NCBI GenBank assembly: GCA_005954745.1
Contig: CP040678.1
Span: 1,240,001 to 1,304,000, forward strand
Source of the DNA: Halostella pelagica
GTDB taxonomy: Archaea; Halobacteriota; Halobacteria; Halobacteriales; Natronoarchaeaceae
DNA: 64,000 nt
Direction: 5' to 3'
Part shown: positions 1-9,986 of the stretch, piece by piece
Position numbering within the stretch: the stretch's first letter is position 1
Layout: the number at the start of each line of letters is the position of its first letter
The notes under the pieces: model-generated
Told to the model about the DNA's origin: nothing
The model's input: only the letters and a program-made list of their open reading frames with translations
Databases searched by the model: none
Made by a program: the position numbers and the translations under genes

Positions 1-95
1 TGGCATCCTCATTTAATTTATCAATTGACAGCGGAACAGATGGAGAAGATAAATCGTTTTCAATAAACCTTGCACAAGAAACTTAATTAAGCAGT

Positions 96-1250
96 TTATT
101 CCTCGTTCTCCGGACTACTCGGGTGATAGTCCGTATCGTACTCGCCGGGCCGGTCGTCGACTCGGTCGGGGTTCATGCGGCCACCGAGAAGCATGAAATC
201 GACGAGCGTCAGCGCGAGCATCGCCTCCACCACGGGGACGCCCCGCGGCGGGAGGACGGGGTCGTGGCGGCCGATGACTTTCTCCTCTTTCTCCTCGCCG
301 GTCTCCCAGTCGACGGTCTGCTGTGACTTCGGGATAGACGTCGGCGCGTGCAGGGTCACCTCGCCGTAGATGGGTTCGCCACTGGTGATACCACCCTGTA
401 GGCCGCCGTGGTCGTTCTCGGCCGGGACGGGGTCACCGTCGTCATTAAATTCCCAGTGGTCGTTGCGCTCGTACCCGGTGTACTCACGCGCGTCTTTGCC
501 GAGGCCGAACTCGAAGGCAGTCGTCGCGGGCACGGACATCATCGCCTGACCGAGTCGTGACTCGACGGAGTCGAACCGCGGTGCACCGAGGCCGCGCGGG
601 ACGCCGCGGGCCTCGAAGTAGATGCTGCCACCGATGGAGTCTCCTTCTTCCTGATATTGCTCGATCAGTTCCTGCATCTCCACGGCTGTCTCGGGGTGGG
701 CACAGCGGACATCGTTCTCCTCGGAGTGTGCTTTGATCTGTTCGAAGGATAGTTCGGGCGCTTCGACGTCGCCGATCTGATTGACGTGGGCTTTGAGTTC
801 GACCCCTTCCTGTGCGAGGAGTTTCTTCGCAATGGCACCCGCCGCGACCCAGTTGACCGTCTCGCGGGCAGAGGAGCGACCGCCGCCGCCCCAGTTTCGG
901 GTGCCGAACTTGGCGGAGTAGGTGAAGTCGCCGTGGCTTGGCCGCGGCGCGGTGATAAACGGTTCGTACTTACCGGAGCGGGCGTCCTTGTTCTGGATGA
1001 CCATCCCGATCGGGGTGCCCGTAGTGTAGCCGTCCTGTACGCCGCTTTTGATCGAGACGTCGTCGGGTTCACCGCGGCTCGTCGAGATCATCGACTGGCC
1101 GGGTTTGCGTCGGTCCAGGTCAGCCTGAATGTCCTCCTCGGAGAGCTCGATACCGGCGGGACAGCCGCTGACCGTCACGCCCATCGCCTCGCCGTGGCTC
1201 TCGCCGAAAGTGGTCACCTGAAAGAGGTGACCGAAGCTGTTGCCGTTCAT
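96..1250 (-). CDS. aroC: Chorismate synthase
   Basis: The product converts 5-enolpyruvylshikimate-3-phosphate to chorismate with reduced FMN, the last shikimate step, in the cytoplasm. The first family signature, GESHG, lies at residues 16-20. The second, with GRSSARET, is in the middle, and the C-terminal RHDPVLPPRGVPVVEA block is also typical. The 384-aa length is normal. I place the start at the ATG just before NGNSFGHLFQ, because the longer frame would add 16 basic residues foreign to the family. It lies on the same strand as aroA with one phosphatase gene between them, so the three may be co-transcribed. Confidence 0.96.
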   Translation of the reverse strand: MNGNSFGHLFQVTTFGESHGEAMGVTVSGCPAGIELSEEDIQADLDRRKPGQSMISTSRGEPDDVSIKSGVQDGYTTGTPIGMVIQNKDARSGKYEPFITAPRPSHGDFTYSAKFGTRNWGGGGRSSARETVNWVAAGAIAKKLLAQEGVELKAHVNQIGDVEAPELSFEQIKAHSEENDVRCAHPETAVEMQELIEQYQEEGDSIGGSIYFEARGVPRGLGAPRFDSVESRLGQAMMSVPATTAFEFGLGKDAREYTGYERNDHWEFNDDGDPVPAENDHGGLQGGITSGEPIYGEVTLHAPTSIPKSQQTVDWETGEEKEEKVIGRHDPVLPPRGVPVVEAMLALTLVDFMLLGGRMNPDRVDDRPGEYDTDYHPSSPENEE

Positions 1251-1336
1251 TACGCATCCGTGGGGCCGCCTGGCATTTAGATGTTGTAGTACGCGCAAGA
1301 AGCGGCGTAGCAGGGCCCGTCGAGAACACTGTCGAG

Positions 1337-2593
1337 TTACTCCCGCACGTCCGACAGCCGAGCGGCGGCGAACGGAACGAGCATCTCGTGGGGATGCAGG
1401 CCGCCGTGCATTCCGACCAGATCGAGTTCTTCGGGTTCAGCGTCGCCGAACCAGGTGCCGAGGTTCCGGTGGGTGAGCACGATATCGCCCAGTCGTCTGC
1501 GGAACGTCTCGGACGGGTCGATGTCGCCGAACAGGTCGCTGTCGAGGACTTCCTCTCGGCGGAAGACGCGAGCGTCGAGTTCGTCAATCAGGCGTTCGCG
1601 GAGCGGTTCGACGCGGTCCGGCCGGAGCTGCAGATGGACGTTTCGCGGGCTTCCGCAGAACCGGATCGGCGTGCCATCGGCGCGCTGGCGGAGGCTCTCA
1701 GTCAGACCGTCGACCCCGGACAGTTCGACGTTTCGCTCGGGGTCGGTGTCGACGTGGCCGTGGTCCGCAGTGACCACGACCAGTGTGTCCTCTGCCGCCG
1801 CGTCGGCGACTCCGTCGAGCGCGTTCGCGACCGTTTCGTCGACGGCCGACAGCGCCTCTTGGTACTCGTCGGATTCGGTCCCGGATCCGTGGGACGCGTG
1901 GTCGACATGCGGGAAGTAGGCGAACACGTACGACGGCGGTTCCGCGGCGTCGACGGCGTCCCGGAGCGTCGATTCCGTGTCAGCAGCGTCCCCGTACTCG
2001 TACGTGTGTGGTATCGTTCCGGCGTAGGCTTTGTCGAGCGGGTCGACGTGGTGCGATTCGACGCCGCGTTCGCCGAGTGCAGGATAGAGTGCTTCGGCAT
2101 CGAACACGTCCTCGCGAGTCAGTCCCGCGGGCGCTTCGCCGTCTTTCGTCCGAAACGGTAACGCCTCGAACTCCGCGTCGACGGTCGGTTCGTACACGTT
2201 CCATCCGATGACTCCGTGTTGCGCCGGGAGAACGCCGGTGTGAAAGGTGGTGATGGCGGCGGCCGTCTCTGAGGGGTAGATCGACGTCAGCGGCGTCACG
2301 GTGCCGCGTTCGGTAACGCGACTGAGGAACTCGTGGTTCCCGTGGTCTCGTTTCCACTGTTCGAGGCCGAACCCGTCGATCAGGACGACGATAACGGTGT
2401 CGATGCCGTCAGTGTCGACGCCCTCGAAAACGTCGTCGGGGAGCGTTCGTCCGGTGTCCGCGCCGAGCAGCGAGGTGACCGTGTGAGGAACGTTGGCGAA
2501 GCAGTAGTCCTCGTAGGCCGGAAAAACGTAGCCGTCGTCCCCGTGGTCGTCGCGCAGGCGGCGTTCGACGGACTCGCGGATCATGGCTGACAT
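1337..2593 (-). CDS. Alkaline phosphatase-superfamily nucleotide pyrophosphatase/phosphodiesterase
   Basis: The protein is a cytoplasmic metal-dependent hydrolase of phosphate esters or diesters. An N-terminal VLIDGFG motif supplies a metal aspartate. TSIYPSET carries the Thr/Ser nucleophile region, DADHGH-like residues (VTADHGHVDT) supply further metal ligands, and HVDHASHG is a second ligand site. No signal peptide is visible. The length of about 418 aa fits the family. Start choice is uncertain: MSAMIRES at 2593, MIRES at 2584, or a longer one at 2611. The substrate is unknown. It sits between aroC and aroA on the same strand with gaps under 90 bp, which may reflect co-transcription rather than shared function. 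Confidence 0.82.
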   Translation of the reverse strand: MSAMIRESVERRLRDDHGDDGYVFPAYEDYCFANVPHTVTSLLGADTGRTLPDDVFEGVDTDGIDTVIVVLIDGFGLEQWKRDHGNHEFLSRVTERGTVTPLTSIYPSETAAAITTFHTGVLPAQHGVIGWNVYEPTVDAEFEALPFRTKDGEAPAGLTREDVFDAEALYPALGERGVESHHVDPLDKAYAGTIPHTYEYGDAADTESTLRDAVDAAEPPSYVFAYFPHVDHASHGSGTESDEYQEALSAVDETVANALDGVADAAAEDTLVVVTADHGHVDTDPERNVELSGVDGLTESLRQRADGTPIRFCGSPRNVHLQLRPDRVEPLRERLIDELDARVFRREEVLDSDLFGDIDPSETFRRRLGDIVLTHRNLGTWFGDAEPEELDLVGMHGGLHPHEMLVPFAAARLSDVRE

Positions 2594-2650
2594 CTCCGGT
2601 GGGCTGAGCAAAAAGTTACCGGGCGTGTGTGTGCTATTAGCGAACGTTTC

Positions 2651-3943
2651 TCACTCCTTCTCGCGGTGTACGTCAGCCCCGAGGTCGTACAGCACGTCGA
2701 AGAAGTCGGGGAAGGAAACGTCGACGTGTTCGCCGCCTTCGATGGTCGTCTCACCGTCAGCGACGAGACCGGCGACGGCCAGCGACATGACGACGCGGTG
2801 GTCGGCCCGGCCGTCGACGCGGGCACCGGTGAGTGTGGAGTCGCCGCCGTGGATAGTCAGGGTGTCCGCCTCTTCGCTCACGTCCGCGCCCATCTTCTCC
2901 AGTTCCTCGGCCATCGCGCTGACGCGGTCGGTCTCCTTGTAGCGGACGTGTTCGCAGTTGACGATCTCGGTGACGCCGTCCGCGGCGGCACCGACGGCGG
3001 CCACCGTCGGCAGTAGGTCGGGCGTATCGCCCACGTCGACTGTCGTTCCGACGAGCGAGGACTCTTCGACCGTGATGACGCCGGCGTCGCGGTCCCAGTC
3101 GATCGTCGTGCCCATGTCTTCGAGGATGTCGACGATGGCGCTGTCGCCCTGTGCGCTGGGGTAAGCGCCTTCGACGCGGAGTTCGTCGGCGGCGGCGACC
3201 GCCCCGGCGGCGAGGAGATACGACATCGACGAGAAGTCCCCGGGAACGTGGTACTCGCCGGATTCCGCCGCGTAGGACTGTCCACCGTCGACGCTGAATC
3301 CGTCATCTGTCTTCCGGGCATCGACACCGAAGTCGTCGAGAACTTCGAGCGTGATATCGACGTACGGCGCGGACTTGAGTTCCGTCTCTAGTTCCACGTC
3401 GACCCCGCCGTCCGTGACCGCACCGGCCATCAGCAGTGCGGTGATGTACTGCGACGATACGTCGCCGGGGATCGAGACGTCGCCGCCCGAGACGGCCCCG
3501 CCGACGACGAGCGGCGCTTGCCCGTTCGACCGGGTGCTCTCGGCGCGACCGCCGAGTTGCTCGACGGCGTCGAGAAGCGCCCCTTGCGGGCGCGACCGGA
3601 GCGAGCCGTCGCCGGTGAGGACGCTAAGTCCGTCTCCGAGGGCGGCCGCGGCGGTGACGAGACGCATCGTCGTACCGCTGTTCGCGCAGTCGATGACGTC
3701 GTCGGGGACGAACGGTCGGCCGCCGAACCCGGTGACCGCCAGCCCTTCGTCGGTGTTTTCGACCGTGCCGCCGAACGCCTCGACGGCGCGCATCGTCGCG
3801 CGGGTGTCGGCGCTCCGAAGCGGGTCGGTGACCACTGCGCCGTCCGCGTACCCCGCGGCGAGGATAGCGCGGTGCGTGTAACTCTTCGACGGCGGAGCGC
3901 GCGCGTTGCCCCTGACCGTCGACTTTGAGACGGTGACGTTCAT
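2651..3943 (-). CDS. aroA: 3-phosphoshikimate 1-carboxyvinyltransferase (EPSP synthase)
   Basis: The enzyme joins shikimate-3-phosphate and phosphoenolpyruvate to make EPSP, the substrate of the nearby aroC product. Diagnostic motifs are [11 protein letters not shown] near the N-terminus (Lys, Ser and Arg contacts), NSGTTMRL (PEP loop), [12 protein letters not shown], and the late KETDR and DHRVVM motifs. The 430-aa length is standard. The ATG at 3943 starts the protein at [11 protein letters not shown]; a longer open frame upstream is basic and reads through the promoter of the divergent peptidase gene, so I reject it. The gene is divergent from the Xaa-Pro peptidase with about 145 bp between starts. 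Confidence 0.96.
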   Translation of the reverse strand: MNVTVSKSTVRGNARAPPSKSYTHRAILAAGYADGAVVTDPLRSADTRATMRAVEAFGGTVENTDEGLAVTGFGGRPFVPDDVIDCANSGTTMRLVTAAAALGDGLSVLTGDGSLRSRPQGALLDAVEQLGGRAESTRSNGQAPLVVGGAVSGGDVSIPGDVSSQYITALLMAGAVTDGGVDVELETELKSAPYVDITLEVLDDFGVDARKTDDGFSVDGGQSYAAESGEYHVPGDFSSMSYLLAAGAVAAADELRVEGAYPSAQGDSAIVDILEDMGTTIDWDRDAGVITVEESSLVGTTVDVGDTPDLLPTVAAVGAAADGVTEIVNCEHVRYKETDRVSAMAEELEKMGADVSEEADTLTIHGGDSTLTGARVDGRADHRVVMSLAVAGLVADGETTIEGGEHVDVSFPDFFDVLYDLGADVHREKE

Positions 3944-4088
3944 GCCTGACTCCTGTCGTTGCACCGCAATCAGACTACCGGAACCCGTCGTGTTCCGTCC
4001 GGTCCGCAGATGCCCGACGTGGGCATTGCGTGGCCACTGTCGGCGTAGATCCGCACGTATTTTGGTGGCACCCGACGGAGCAAACCCC

Positions 4089-5264
4089 ATGGAGCCAGAC
4101 TTCTCCCAACTGGACGCCCACCTCTCGAACGTCGACGCCGACGGATACATGATACACGCCGACGACACCGACTCCGACCAGTTGTATCTCGCCGAGTTCG
4201 GCGCACCCGACCCGTTTACGTCGCTGTACACTCCCGACGGGATCCACCTGCTCGTCTCCGGGTTGGAGTACGGGCGAGCGAAATCGGAGAGCCGTGCGGA
4301 CACGGTCAGTCGGCCCGCCGACTACGACGGACGGGCGAAAGTAGAAGAGTACGGCTCCCACGAGGGGAACTGCCGCACGTTCAAGGCGTTTCTCGACGAC
4401 TACGACGTGGACACCATTGCCGTGCCGGGGGATTTCCCCGTCGCCCTCGCCGACACCCTGCGGGACCTGGGCGTCGAAGTCCTGCCGGAGACGGACGACG
4501 TGATAACGGAGATCCGTTCGGTCAAAACCGACGCGGAGATCGACCACGTTCGCGCGGCCCAACGCGCGAACGAGGCGGCGATGGACGCTGCGGAGTCGCT
4601 GATCGCGGCGGCAGATATCGAGGACGGAACCCTCGTCTACGAAGGCGAGCCGTTGACGAGCGAACGGGTCACGGAGGAGATAGAGGTGACGTTGCTCCGA
4701 AACGGATGCGCGCTGGACGAAACGATCGTCGCTTGCGGGTCTTCGGCCGCCGACCCGCACGACCGCGGGAGCGGACCGCTCGCCGCGGGCGAAAGTATCG
4801 TCATCGACATCTTCCCCCGGGACAAGACGACGAACTACCACGCTGACATGACCCGGACGTTCGTCAAGGGAGAGGCGTCCGACGCCGTACGCGAGTACTA
4901 CGACGTGACCCAGAAGGCGAAACGGGCCGCCTTCGACGCTATCGAACCCGGGGAGACCGGGGAATCGGTCCACGACGCCGTGTGTGACGTGTACGAGGAG
5001 GCCGGCTATCCGACGTTGCGTAGCGACGAGGCGGCGGAGACGGGATTCATTCACGGCACCGGCCACGGCGTCGGACTGGACGTCCACGAACTCCCCCACG
5101 TCAGTCCACGGGGAGAGGAACTCGAACCGGGTCACGTCATCACGATCGAGCCCGGGCTATACGACCCCGAGGTCGGTGGCGTTCGGCTCGAAGACCTCGT
5201 GGTCGTCACCCAGGACGGCTACGAAAACCTCACGCAGTACGAAGAACAGTTAGAAATCGAGTGA
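4089..5264 (+). CDS. M24-family Xaa-Pro aminopeptidase/dipeptidase
   Basis: The protein is a cytoplasmic metallopeptidase that would release N-terminal residues next to proline. An N-terminal creatinase-like half (about residues 1-150) precedes the pita-bread catalytic half. Metal ligands are visible as Asp in VIDIFPRD, Asp in HADMTRTF, His in [10 protein letters not shown], Glu in IEPGLY and Glu in VRLEDLV, so the site looks complete. The 391-aa length is typical. The start is the ATG after CAAACCCC, before [11 protein letters not shown]; an upstream extension would be basic and out of character. Confidence 0.9.
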   Translation: MEPDFSQLDAHLSNVDADGYMIHADDTDSDQLYLAEFGAPDPFTSLYTPDGIHLLVSGLEYGRAKSESRADTVSRPADYDGRAKVEEYGSHEGNCRTFKAFLDDYDVDTIAVPGDFPVALADTLRDLGVEVLPETDDVITEIRSVKTDAEIDHVRAAQRANEAAMDAAESLIAAADIEDGTLVYEGEPLTSERVTEEIEVTLLRNGCALDETIVACGSSAADPHDRGSGPLAAGESIVIDIFPRDKTTNYHADMTRTFVKGEASDAVREYYDVTQKAKRAAFDAIEPGETGESVHDAVCDVYEEAGYPTLRSDEAAETGFIHGTGHGVGLDVHELPHVSPRGEELEPGHVITIEPGLYDPEVGGVRLEDLVVVTQDGYENLTQYEEQLEIE

Positions 5265-5289
5265 GCGACAGGGCAGTCGTAAAAGCCGA

Positions 5290-6090
5290 TCAGGCGTCGT
5301 CGACCCACGACGGCCGTTCGACCGTCACGTCACCGACCTGCGTCACCTCGAACTCGATGGCGGAGGAGAGTTCAGTCCCTCCGCTGGTGCCCTCGATGGA
5401 CACCTGTGCCTCGTAGACGACGCCGGTCTCGCTAACGAGGATGTAGCCCTCGGCGTTCGAGACGTTCAGATCGCTTCCTGCAGTCCCGTTGAACTCGTTC
5501 AGCTCGTACCGGACGAGCGTGGTGCCGTTACGCTGGACTGCTTCGGTCGCGGAGTAGTTACCGGCCGCGATCAGGTTCTGAACCAGATTAGCGTTCGTCT
5601 GGGACTCGTGTGACGCCGCGAAGGGAGTTCGTGACTCCCGAACGGACACCTGTGGAGACCCACCGTTTCTCGTCACGTTCCTGTGCTGGTGAGTGTCATT
5701 TTCGTACAGGACGCTCCGGATCTCGAAGGGGTCGTTCGAACCCTCCATCTCCTGAACGGAGGTGGTCGAGCCGACCATCCTCTTGCTCTCGTTGTTACTC
5801 CGGACTGTGTAGTCGTACTGCTGGGACTGATTGCCCTCGGCGGACTCCTGACTTAGCTCCAGCGCATAAGACGCGTTCGAGAGCGCCGACCGATGCGTGT
5901 CTGCCACCGCTGTCGCGTTGTTGAACCCGTCTTCCGCCGCCCCGTCAGGATACGTGACGTCGTCGAGGCCCACCGTCTTCTGGTTCGTTTCGTCGTCGCC
6001 GTCGTCGTCGTCGGAACCGAGAACCCCCGCACAGCCTGCCGTACTGACGAGGACAACAACTGCCAGTATTCCGAGTATGCGTTTATTCAC
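5290..6090 (-). CDS. Secreted lipoprotein, haloarchaeal
   Basis: The product has an N-terminal signal of about 20 residues ending in the lipobox STAGC, followed by an Asp-rich tether (SDDDDGDDE). It should therefore be exported and lipid-anchored on the outside of the cell membrane. The remaining 230 residues are acidic and rich in N-x-S/T sequons, with alternating strands. This resembles haloarchaeal lipoproteins of unknown role, and no catalytic motif is seen. The start is uncertain: a GTG at 6090 (before NKRILG) gives a clean signal peptide, and a TTG at 6105 would add five residues. It is convergent with the upstream peptidase gene and divergent from tyrA. Confidence 0.75.
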   Translation of the reverse strand: MNKRILGILAVVVLVSTAGCAGVLGSDDDDGDDETNQKTVGLDDVTYPDGAAEDGFNNATAVADTHRSALSNASYALELSQESAEGNQSQQYDYTVRSNNESKRMVGSTTSVQEMEGSNDPFEIRSVLYENDTHQHRNVTRNGGSPQVSVRESRTPFAASHESQTNANLVQNLIAAGNYSATEAVQRNGTTLVRYELNEFNGTAGSDLNVSNAEGYILVSETGVVYEAQVSIEGTSGGTELSSAIEFEVTQVGDVTVERPSWVDDA

Positions 6091-6187
6091 ACGTATCCGA
6101 ACCAAGCACGGACGGATAAAACTGACGAGAGTCCCGAGAATCCCCTGATCGAACTCCTTTAGGAACGTGCAGGAGAATCACTCTCCA

Positions 6188-6943
6188 ATGGAGATCCTGG
6201 TCGTTGGAGCCGGCGCGATGGGGCGCTGGTTCGCCGGAGCAGTCAACGCCGCGGTGGCCTTTACCGACGCCGACCCCGAGACGGCCGTCGAAGCAGCGGA
6301 CGATCTCGGCGGCCGCGCAGTTCCGCTGGACGCCGACGAAACGTTCGACGCCGTCTGTATCGCGGTCCCTATCTCGGCGGCCGAGGCAGCTATCGCTGAC
6401 CACGCCGAGCGGGCGGAACGGGCGATACTCGACGTGACGGGCGTCATGTCCGACCCCGTCGCGGCCATGGAAAAGAACGCCCCCGACGTTGAGCGGGCGA
6501 GCCTTCACCCCCTGTTCGCCCCGGGGAACGCGCCCGGGAACGTCGCAGTCGTCCTCGACGTCGACGGTCCCGTGATGGCCGCGATACTGGACGACATCGC
6601 GGCCGCCGGCAACGAACTGGTCGAAACGACGCCCGAGGAACACGACGATGCAATGGAGACCGTTCAGGCCGGGACGCACGCTGCTGTCCTCGCATTCGCG
6701 CTGGCGACGGACGACGTTCCGGACGGTCTCCGGACGCCTGTGTACGATGGCCTCGACCGCCTCGTCGACCAGGTGACGGGGGACGACCCGCGAGTGTACG
6801 CCGAGATACAGGAGCGGTTCGACGGCGCGGACGCGGTGGCCGACGCTGCGAGACGCCTCGCCGACGCGAACCTACCGGAAACCGAAGCACTGTACCGAGA
6901 GGCGAGCGAGCGACGGTCGTCCAACGGGGTGGACGACCAGTGA
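6188..6943 (+). CDS. tyrA: Prephenate dehydrogenase
   Basis: The enzyme oxidatively decarboxylates prephenate to 4-hydroxyphenylpyruvate for tyrosine synthesis, using NAD(P). A Rossmann motif GAGAMG lies at residues 7-12. The conserved SLHPLFAPG segment near residue 105 carries the substrate histidine, and the C-terminal half is helical. At 251 aa it is a compact version without chorismate mutase or ACT domains. The ATG at 6188 places the protein directly on the Rossmann strand. Its stop overlaps the GTG of the next gene by 4 bp, so the two are translationally coupled. With aroC and aroA nearby, this is an aromatic-amino-acid neighbourhood. Confidence 0.9.
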   Translation: MEILVVGAGAMGRWFAGAVNAAVAFTDADPETAVEAADDLGGRAVPLDADETFDAVCIAVPISAAEAAIADHAERAERAILDVTGVMSDPVAAMEKNAPDVERASLHPLFAPGNAPGNVAVVLDVDGPVMAAILDDIAAAGNELVETTPEEHDDAMETVQAGTHAAVLAFALATDDVPDGLRTPVYDGLDRLVDQVTGDDPRVYAEIQERFDGADAVADAARRLADANLPETEALYREASERRSSNGVDDQ

Positions 6944-8346
6944 CGGATCAGCGAGAGGCGATCCGGTCGAACGCGAAGTACCTCCGCAACGTCAGACCCG
7001 TCGACCCGGAGGAGATCTGCGAGTACGTCGAAAGCCAACCACATCCGGCGGTCGTCGCCCGTGTCCTTCGCGAGGAAGCGGTCGACCTTGGCCTGATAGA
7101 GCGCGAAGACGGGACGTTCGTTCCCGTCGACGAGGAGCCGCTCCAACCGACGTTCCGCGGCGTGACCGAGTTTCCGGATGCGTACGCCCGCGCGCTCGAA
7201 GACTTGCTGGTCGAACAGTTCGGTCCGGGCTGGCCCGACGGCGAGAGCGGCGACGAACTCAGGGAAACGATCCGGCGCCTGAAAGACGCCTACTACCGTC
7301 AAAACCCCGTCGAGTACGACGAGACGGCGGCGCTCGGCTACGCGGTGTATCATCTGCCGGACTACTACGCCGTTTTCCAGTACGTGCTCGCGGAACTGGC
7401 GGATGAGGGCCTGCTCCCGCGGTCGCTTCGCGTTCTCGACGTCGGTGCGGGCGTCGGCGGCCCGGCGCTCGGACTGTGCGATTTCCTCCCCGACGACGCG
7501 CTGGTGGAGTACCACGCCCTCGAACCCAGCGCCTCGGCCGACGTGTTAGAGCGCATGCTTGTGGAGACGGGACGGAACTTCCACGCGACGGTCCACCGCG
7601 AGCGGGCGGAGGCGTTCTCCCCCGAGAGCGAGTACGACCTCGTCCTCTTCGCAAACGTCCTCAACGAACTCGACGAACCCGAAGCGACCGCGCGGCGGTA
7701 TCTCGACTCGCTCGCCGACGACGGGTCGTTCGTTGCCCTTGCGCCGGCCGACCGGAACACGAGCATCGGACTGCGCCAGGTAGAGCGCTCGCTCACCGAC
7801 GTGGCGACGGTGTTCTCGCCGACGGGTCGGCTCTGGCCGTCCGAAGAGCCGTCCGACACCGGGTGGTCGTTCACGGTCAGGCCGGACCTCGACGTCCCGC
7901 CGTTCCAGCGCCGCCTCGACGACGCCGCCACCGACCCCGACCACTCCCCGGGCGAGTTCGTCAACGTCGACGTCCAGTACTCCTACGCGATCCTGCGGAC
8001 CGACGGCGAGCGTCGGATCGACTTCACGGCCGACCCGAACCGCTGGGCGAAGATGGCCGAGATGGACGAACACGTCCCCGACCGCATCGACCTGGTGGCA
8101 CTCAAGTTGAGCCACGACCTGAGCGAGGGTGAGTCGAACCCGCTGTTCAAGGTGAGCGACGGTAGCGAACGGACCGACCATTACGCCGTCGTGACTCGCG
8201 AGACGTCGCTGAACGCCGACCTTCTCGGCGCGGACTACGGCGACCTACTCGCGTTCGAGGGCGTTCTCGCCCTCTGGAACGACGACGAGGAAGCGTACAA
8301 TCTGGTCGTCGACGAGGAAACCGTCGTCGACCGCGTCCCCGCGTAA
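6940..8346 (+). CDS. Rsm22-like S-adenosylmethionine methyltransferase
   Basis: This 468-aa protein has a helical N-terminal region (about 1-150), then a class I methyltransferase core with the SAM-binding glycine motif VLDVGAGVGGPAL at roughly residues 165-177 and a LVLFANVLNELDEP acid strand near residue 235. A C-terminal beta-rich extension follows. Haloarchaeal proteins of this layout are usually grouped with the mitochondrial small-subunit Rsm22 family, so an RNA or ribosome substrate is likely but unproven. It starts with a GTG inside the tyrA stop (GTGA overlap). The link to tyrA looks like transcript sharing rather than common biochemistry. Confidence 0.68.
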   Translation: MTDQREAIRSNAKYLRNVRPVDPEEICEYVESQPHPAVVARVLREEAVDLGLIEREDGTFVPVDEEPLQPTFRGVTEFPDAYARALEDLLVEQFGPGWPDGESGDELRETIRRLKDAYYRQNPVEYDETAALGYAVYHLPDYYAVFQYVLAELADEGLLPRSLRVLDVGAGVGGPALGLCDFLPDDALVEYHALEPSASADVLERMLVETGRNFHATVHRERAEAFSPESEYDLVLFANVLNELDEPEATARRYLDSLADDGSFVALAPADRNTSIGLRQVERSLTDVATVFSPTGRLWPSEEPSDTGWSFTVRPDLDVPPFQRRLDDAATDPDHSPGEFVNVDVQYSYAILRTDGERRIDFTADPNRWAKMAEMDEHVPDRIDLVALKLSHDLSEGESNPLFKVSDGSERTDHYAVVTRETSLNADLLGADYGDLLAFEGVLALWNDDEEAYNLVVDEETVVDRVPA

Positions 8347-8439
8347 CGTCGCGTCGGGGCCGCTCTCGCGGCACGCCGAAAGACGTTGAGCGCATCGGCA
8401 AGCGGTGGGCTTTTCGCTACAGCATCCCATGCGAATACC

Positions 8440-9231
8440 ATGAACGAGCGGCCCGAAATCCTTCTGACGAACGACGACGGTATCGAGAGTCCGGGCTTTC
8501 GCGCGCTGTACGACGGCCTCTCCGAGATCGGTAACGTCACCGGGGTCGCCCCCGCTGACGACCAGAGCGCGGTCGGGCGCGCGATGTCTCAGGACGTCGC
8601 AGTGAACGAACACGAACTCGGGTACGCCGTCGAGGGGACACCGGCCGACTGCGTCGTCGCCGGTCTTCAGGCGCTCGGCCCCTATCCGGACCTCGTCGTT
8701 TCTGGTTGTAACACTGGCGCGAACCTCGGCGCGTACGTTCTGGGTCGCTCGGGCACCGTCAGCGCCGCCGTCGAAGCGGCGTTTTTCGGCGTGCCCGCCA
8801 TCGCGGTGTCGCTGTACGTCCCCGTCGGCGATATCGCCTACGCAGACTTCGACGCTACCCCCGACGATTACCAGGAGGCGGTTCGAGCGTCCCAGTATCT
8901 CGCAGACGGGGCGCTCGACAACGGCCTGTTCGACACCGCGGACTACCTGAACGTGAACGTCCCGATGCCAGAGGAATCGCCGGCACCGATGGAGATCACC
9001 TCGCCGTCACACGTGTACGACATGGACGCTACCCAGGACGGCGACATCGTCACGCTTCACGACCGCATCTGGGACAGGATGGCGGACGGAGAGATCCCGG
9101 ATCCCGAGGGGACGGACCGTCGGGCCGTCGCCGAGGGCCGCGTCAGCGTGTCGCCGCTCACCGCGCCACATACCGTCGAACACCACGAGCGACTCGACTC
9201 GCTCGTCGCGGAGTATCCCGGGAACGCGTGA
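8440..9231 (+). CDS. surE: 5'/3'-nucleotidase SurE
   Basis: SurE is a metal-dependent phosphatase acting on nucleoside monophosphates. The invariant LLTNDDGIESPG motif sits right at the N-terminus (paired Asp metal ligands), followed by GVAPADDQSAVG and SGCNTGANLG, which complete the site. The 263-aa length is normal. I start at the ATG before NERPEILL; the longer frame (from 8386) only adds a low-complexity leader. A compact intergenic gap separates it from the methyltransferase gene upstream. Confidence 0.95.
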   Translation: MNERPEILLTNDDGIESPGFRALYDGLSEIGNVTGVAPADDQSAVGRAMSQDVAVNEHELGYAVEGTPADCVVAGLQALGPYPDLVVSGCNTGANLGAYVLGRSGTVSAAVEAAFFGVPAIAVSLYVPVGDIAYADFDATPDDYQEAVRASQYLADGALDNGLFDTADYLNVNVPMPEESPAPMEITSPSHVYDMDATQDGDIVTLHDRIWDRMADGEIPDPEGTDRRAVAEGRVSVSPLTAPHTVEHHERLDSLVAEYPGNA

Positions 9232-9311
9232 GGTGTCGAACCCGCCCCGGTGACGCGGTCGGACAGGAAGCCGACCCGTAACTTTAGACCTTCTAGTCCG
9301 TACGCACGCAC

Positions 9312-9542
9312 ATGTCACACGTAGAGATCGAGTACTGCGTCCCCTGTGGGTTCCTCGACCGCGCGGAAGACGTCCAGCACGCGTTGCTGTCGTCACTCGG
9401 AAACGATCTGGAGGCCGTAACGCTCCGGACCGGCGACCACGGCGTGTTTCGCGTCGACGTCGACGGCGATGTCGTGTTCGACAAAGCGGAAGACGAGTTC
9501 GATGTCGACGGTATCGTTCGGTCGGTCAGAGAGCGGATCTGA
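9312..9542 (+). CDS. SelW/SelT-like (Rdx family) redox protein
   Basis: This 76-aa thioredoxin-like protein has a CVPC redox motif at residues 9-12 after a first beta strand, as in SelW/SelT/Rdx proteins but with Cys instead of Sec. The rest (LEAVTLRTGDHGVFRVDVDGDVVFD) fits the beta-alpha-beta-beta-beta layout, and the length is typical. Its partner protein is unknown. The gene stands alone, with an AT-containing stretch (ACTTTAGA) about 25-30 bp before the ATG that could act as TATA box for a leaderless transcript. Confidence 0.85.
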   Translation: MSHVEIEYCVPCGFLDRAEDVQHALLSSLGNDLEAVTLRTGDHGVFRVDVDGDVVFDKAEDEFDVDGIVRSVRERI

Positions 9543-9752
9543 GTGCCCTGCCGTTCGCATGCCAAATCCGCGTGAATTCCGGACGGAGACAGGGTGGAGA
9601 CGGTCTCGTCTCCAAGCGTGCACAGACACCGCAACCGACTCCGTCGCGACTGCCCGGACTGAGACACTGTATCGTCCCCTCCCGACCGTGAACTGATCCG
9701 AGGCAGATCGTTACTTGCGTCGCTGTCGACCGCGTTTCCGGCCGAATGCGAC

Positions 9753-9986
9753 TCAGTGTTTGTGCGTGAACAGCAACACGTCGTCCTCGTGGGTCGTCAC
9801 GCAGATGTCGAGCAACATGCTGAGTTCCAGGCTGTTCAGTTCGTCCTCGCAGATGACTAGGTCGTCGAACGGTTCGTCGCAGGCGGGACAGGTGATGCTG
9901 ACCGTGTTCCGGTACGTCGTGACGCCGTCCGCGGACTCGTGAGGCGTCAGCGACGACACCATCTCGTCGAATTCGGATTCGTCCAT
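9753..9986 (-). CDS. Small haloarchaeal zinc-binding protein
   Basis: This 77-aa acidic protein contains CPAC near residue 33 and further Cys residues at ICEDE and DICVTTH, with a terminal HKH. This pattern suggests a single zinc knuckle. Conserved small proteins of this type (SLTPHE... TYRNTVSITCPAC... LLFTHK) are common in haloarchaea, with no known function. It stands alone, convergent with the SelW-like gene. Confidence 0.75.
   Translation of the reverse strand: MDESEFDEMVSSLTPHESADGVTTYRNTVSITCPACDEPFDDLVICEDELNSLELSMLLDICVTTHEDDVLLFTHKH

Noticed and set aside
3975-5135. 386-codon minus-strand frame opposite the M24 peptidase
   Set aside because: Arg/Val-rich shadow frame; the peptidase on the plus strand has complete metal-ligand motifs.
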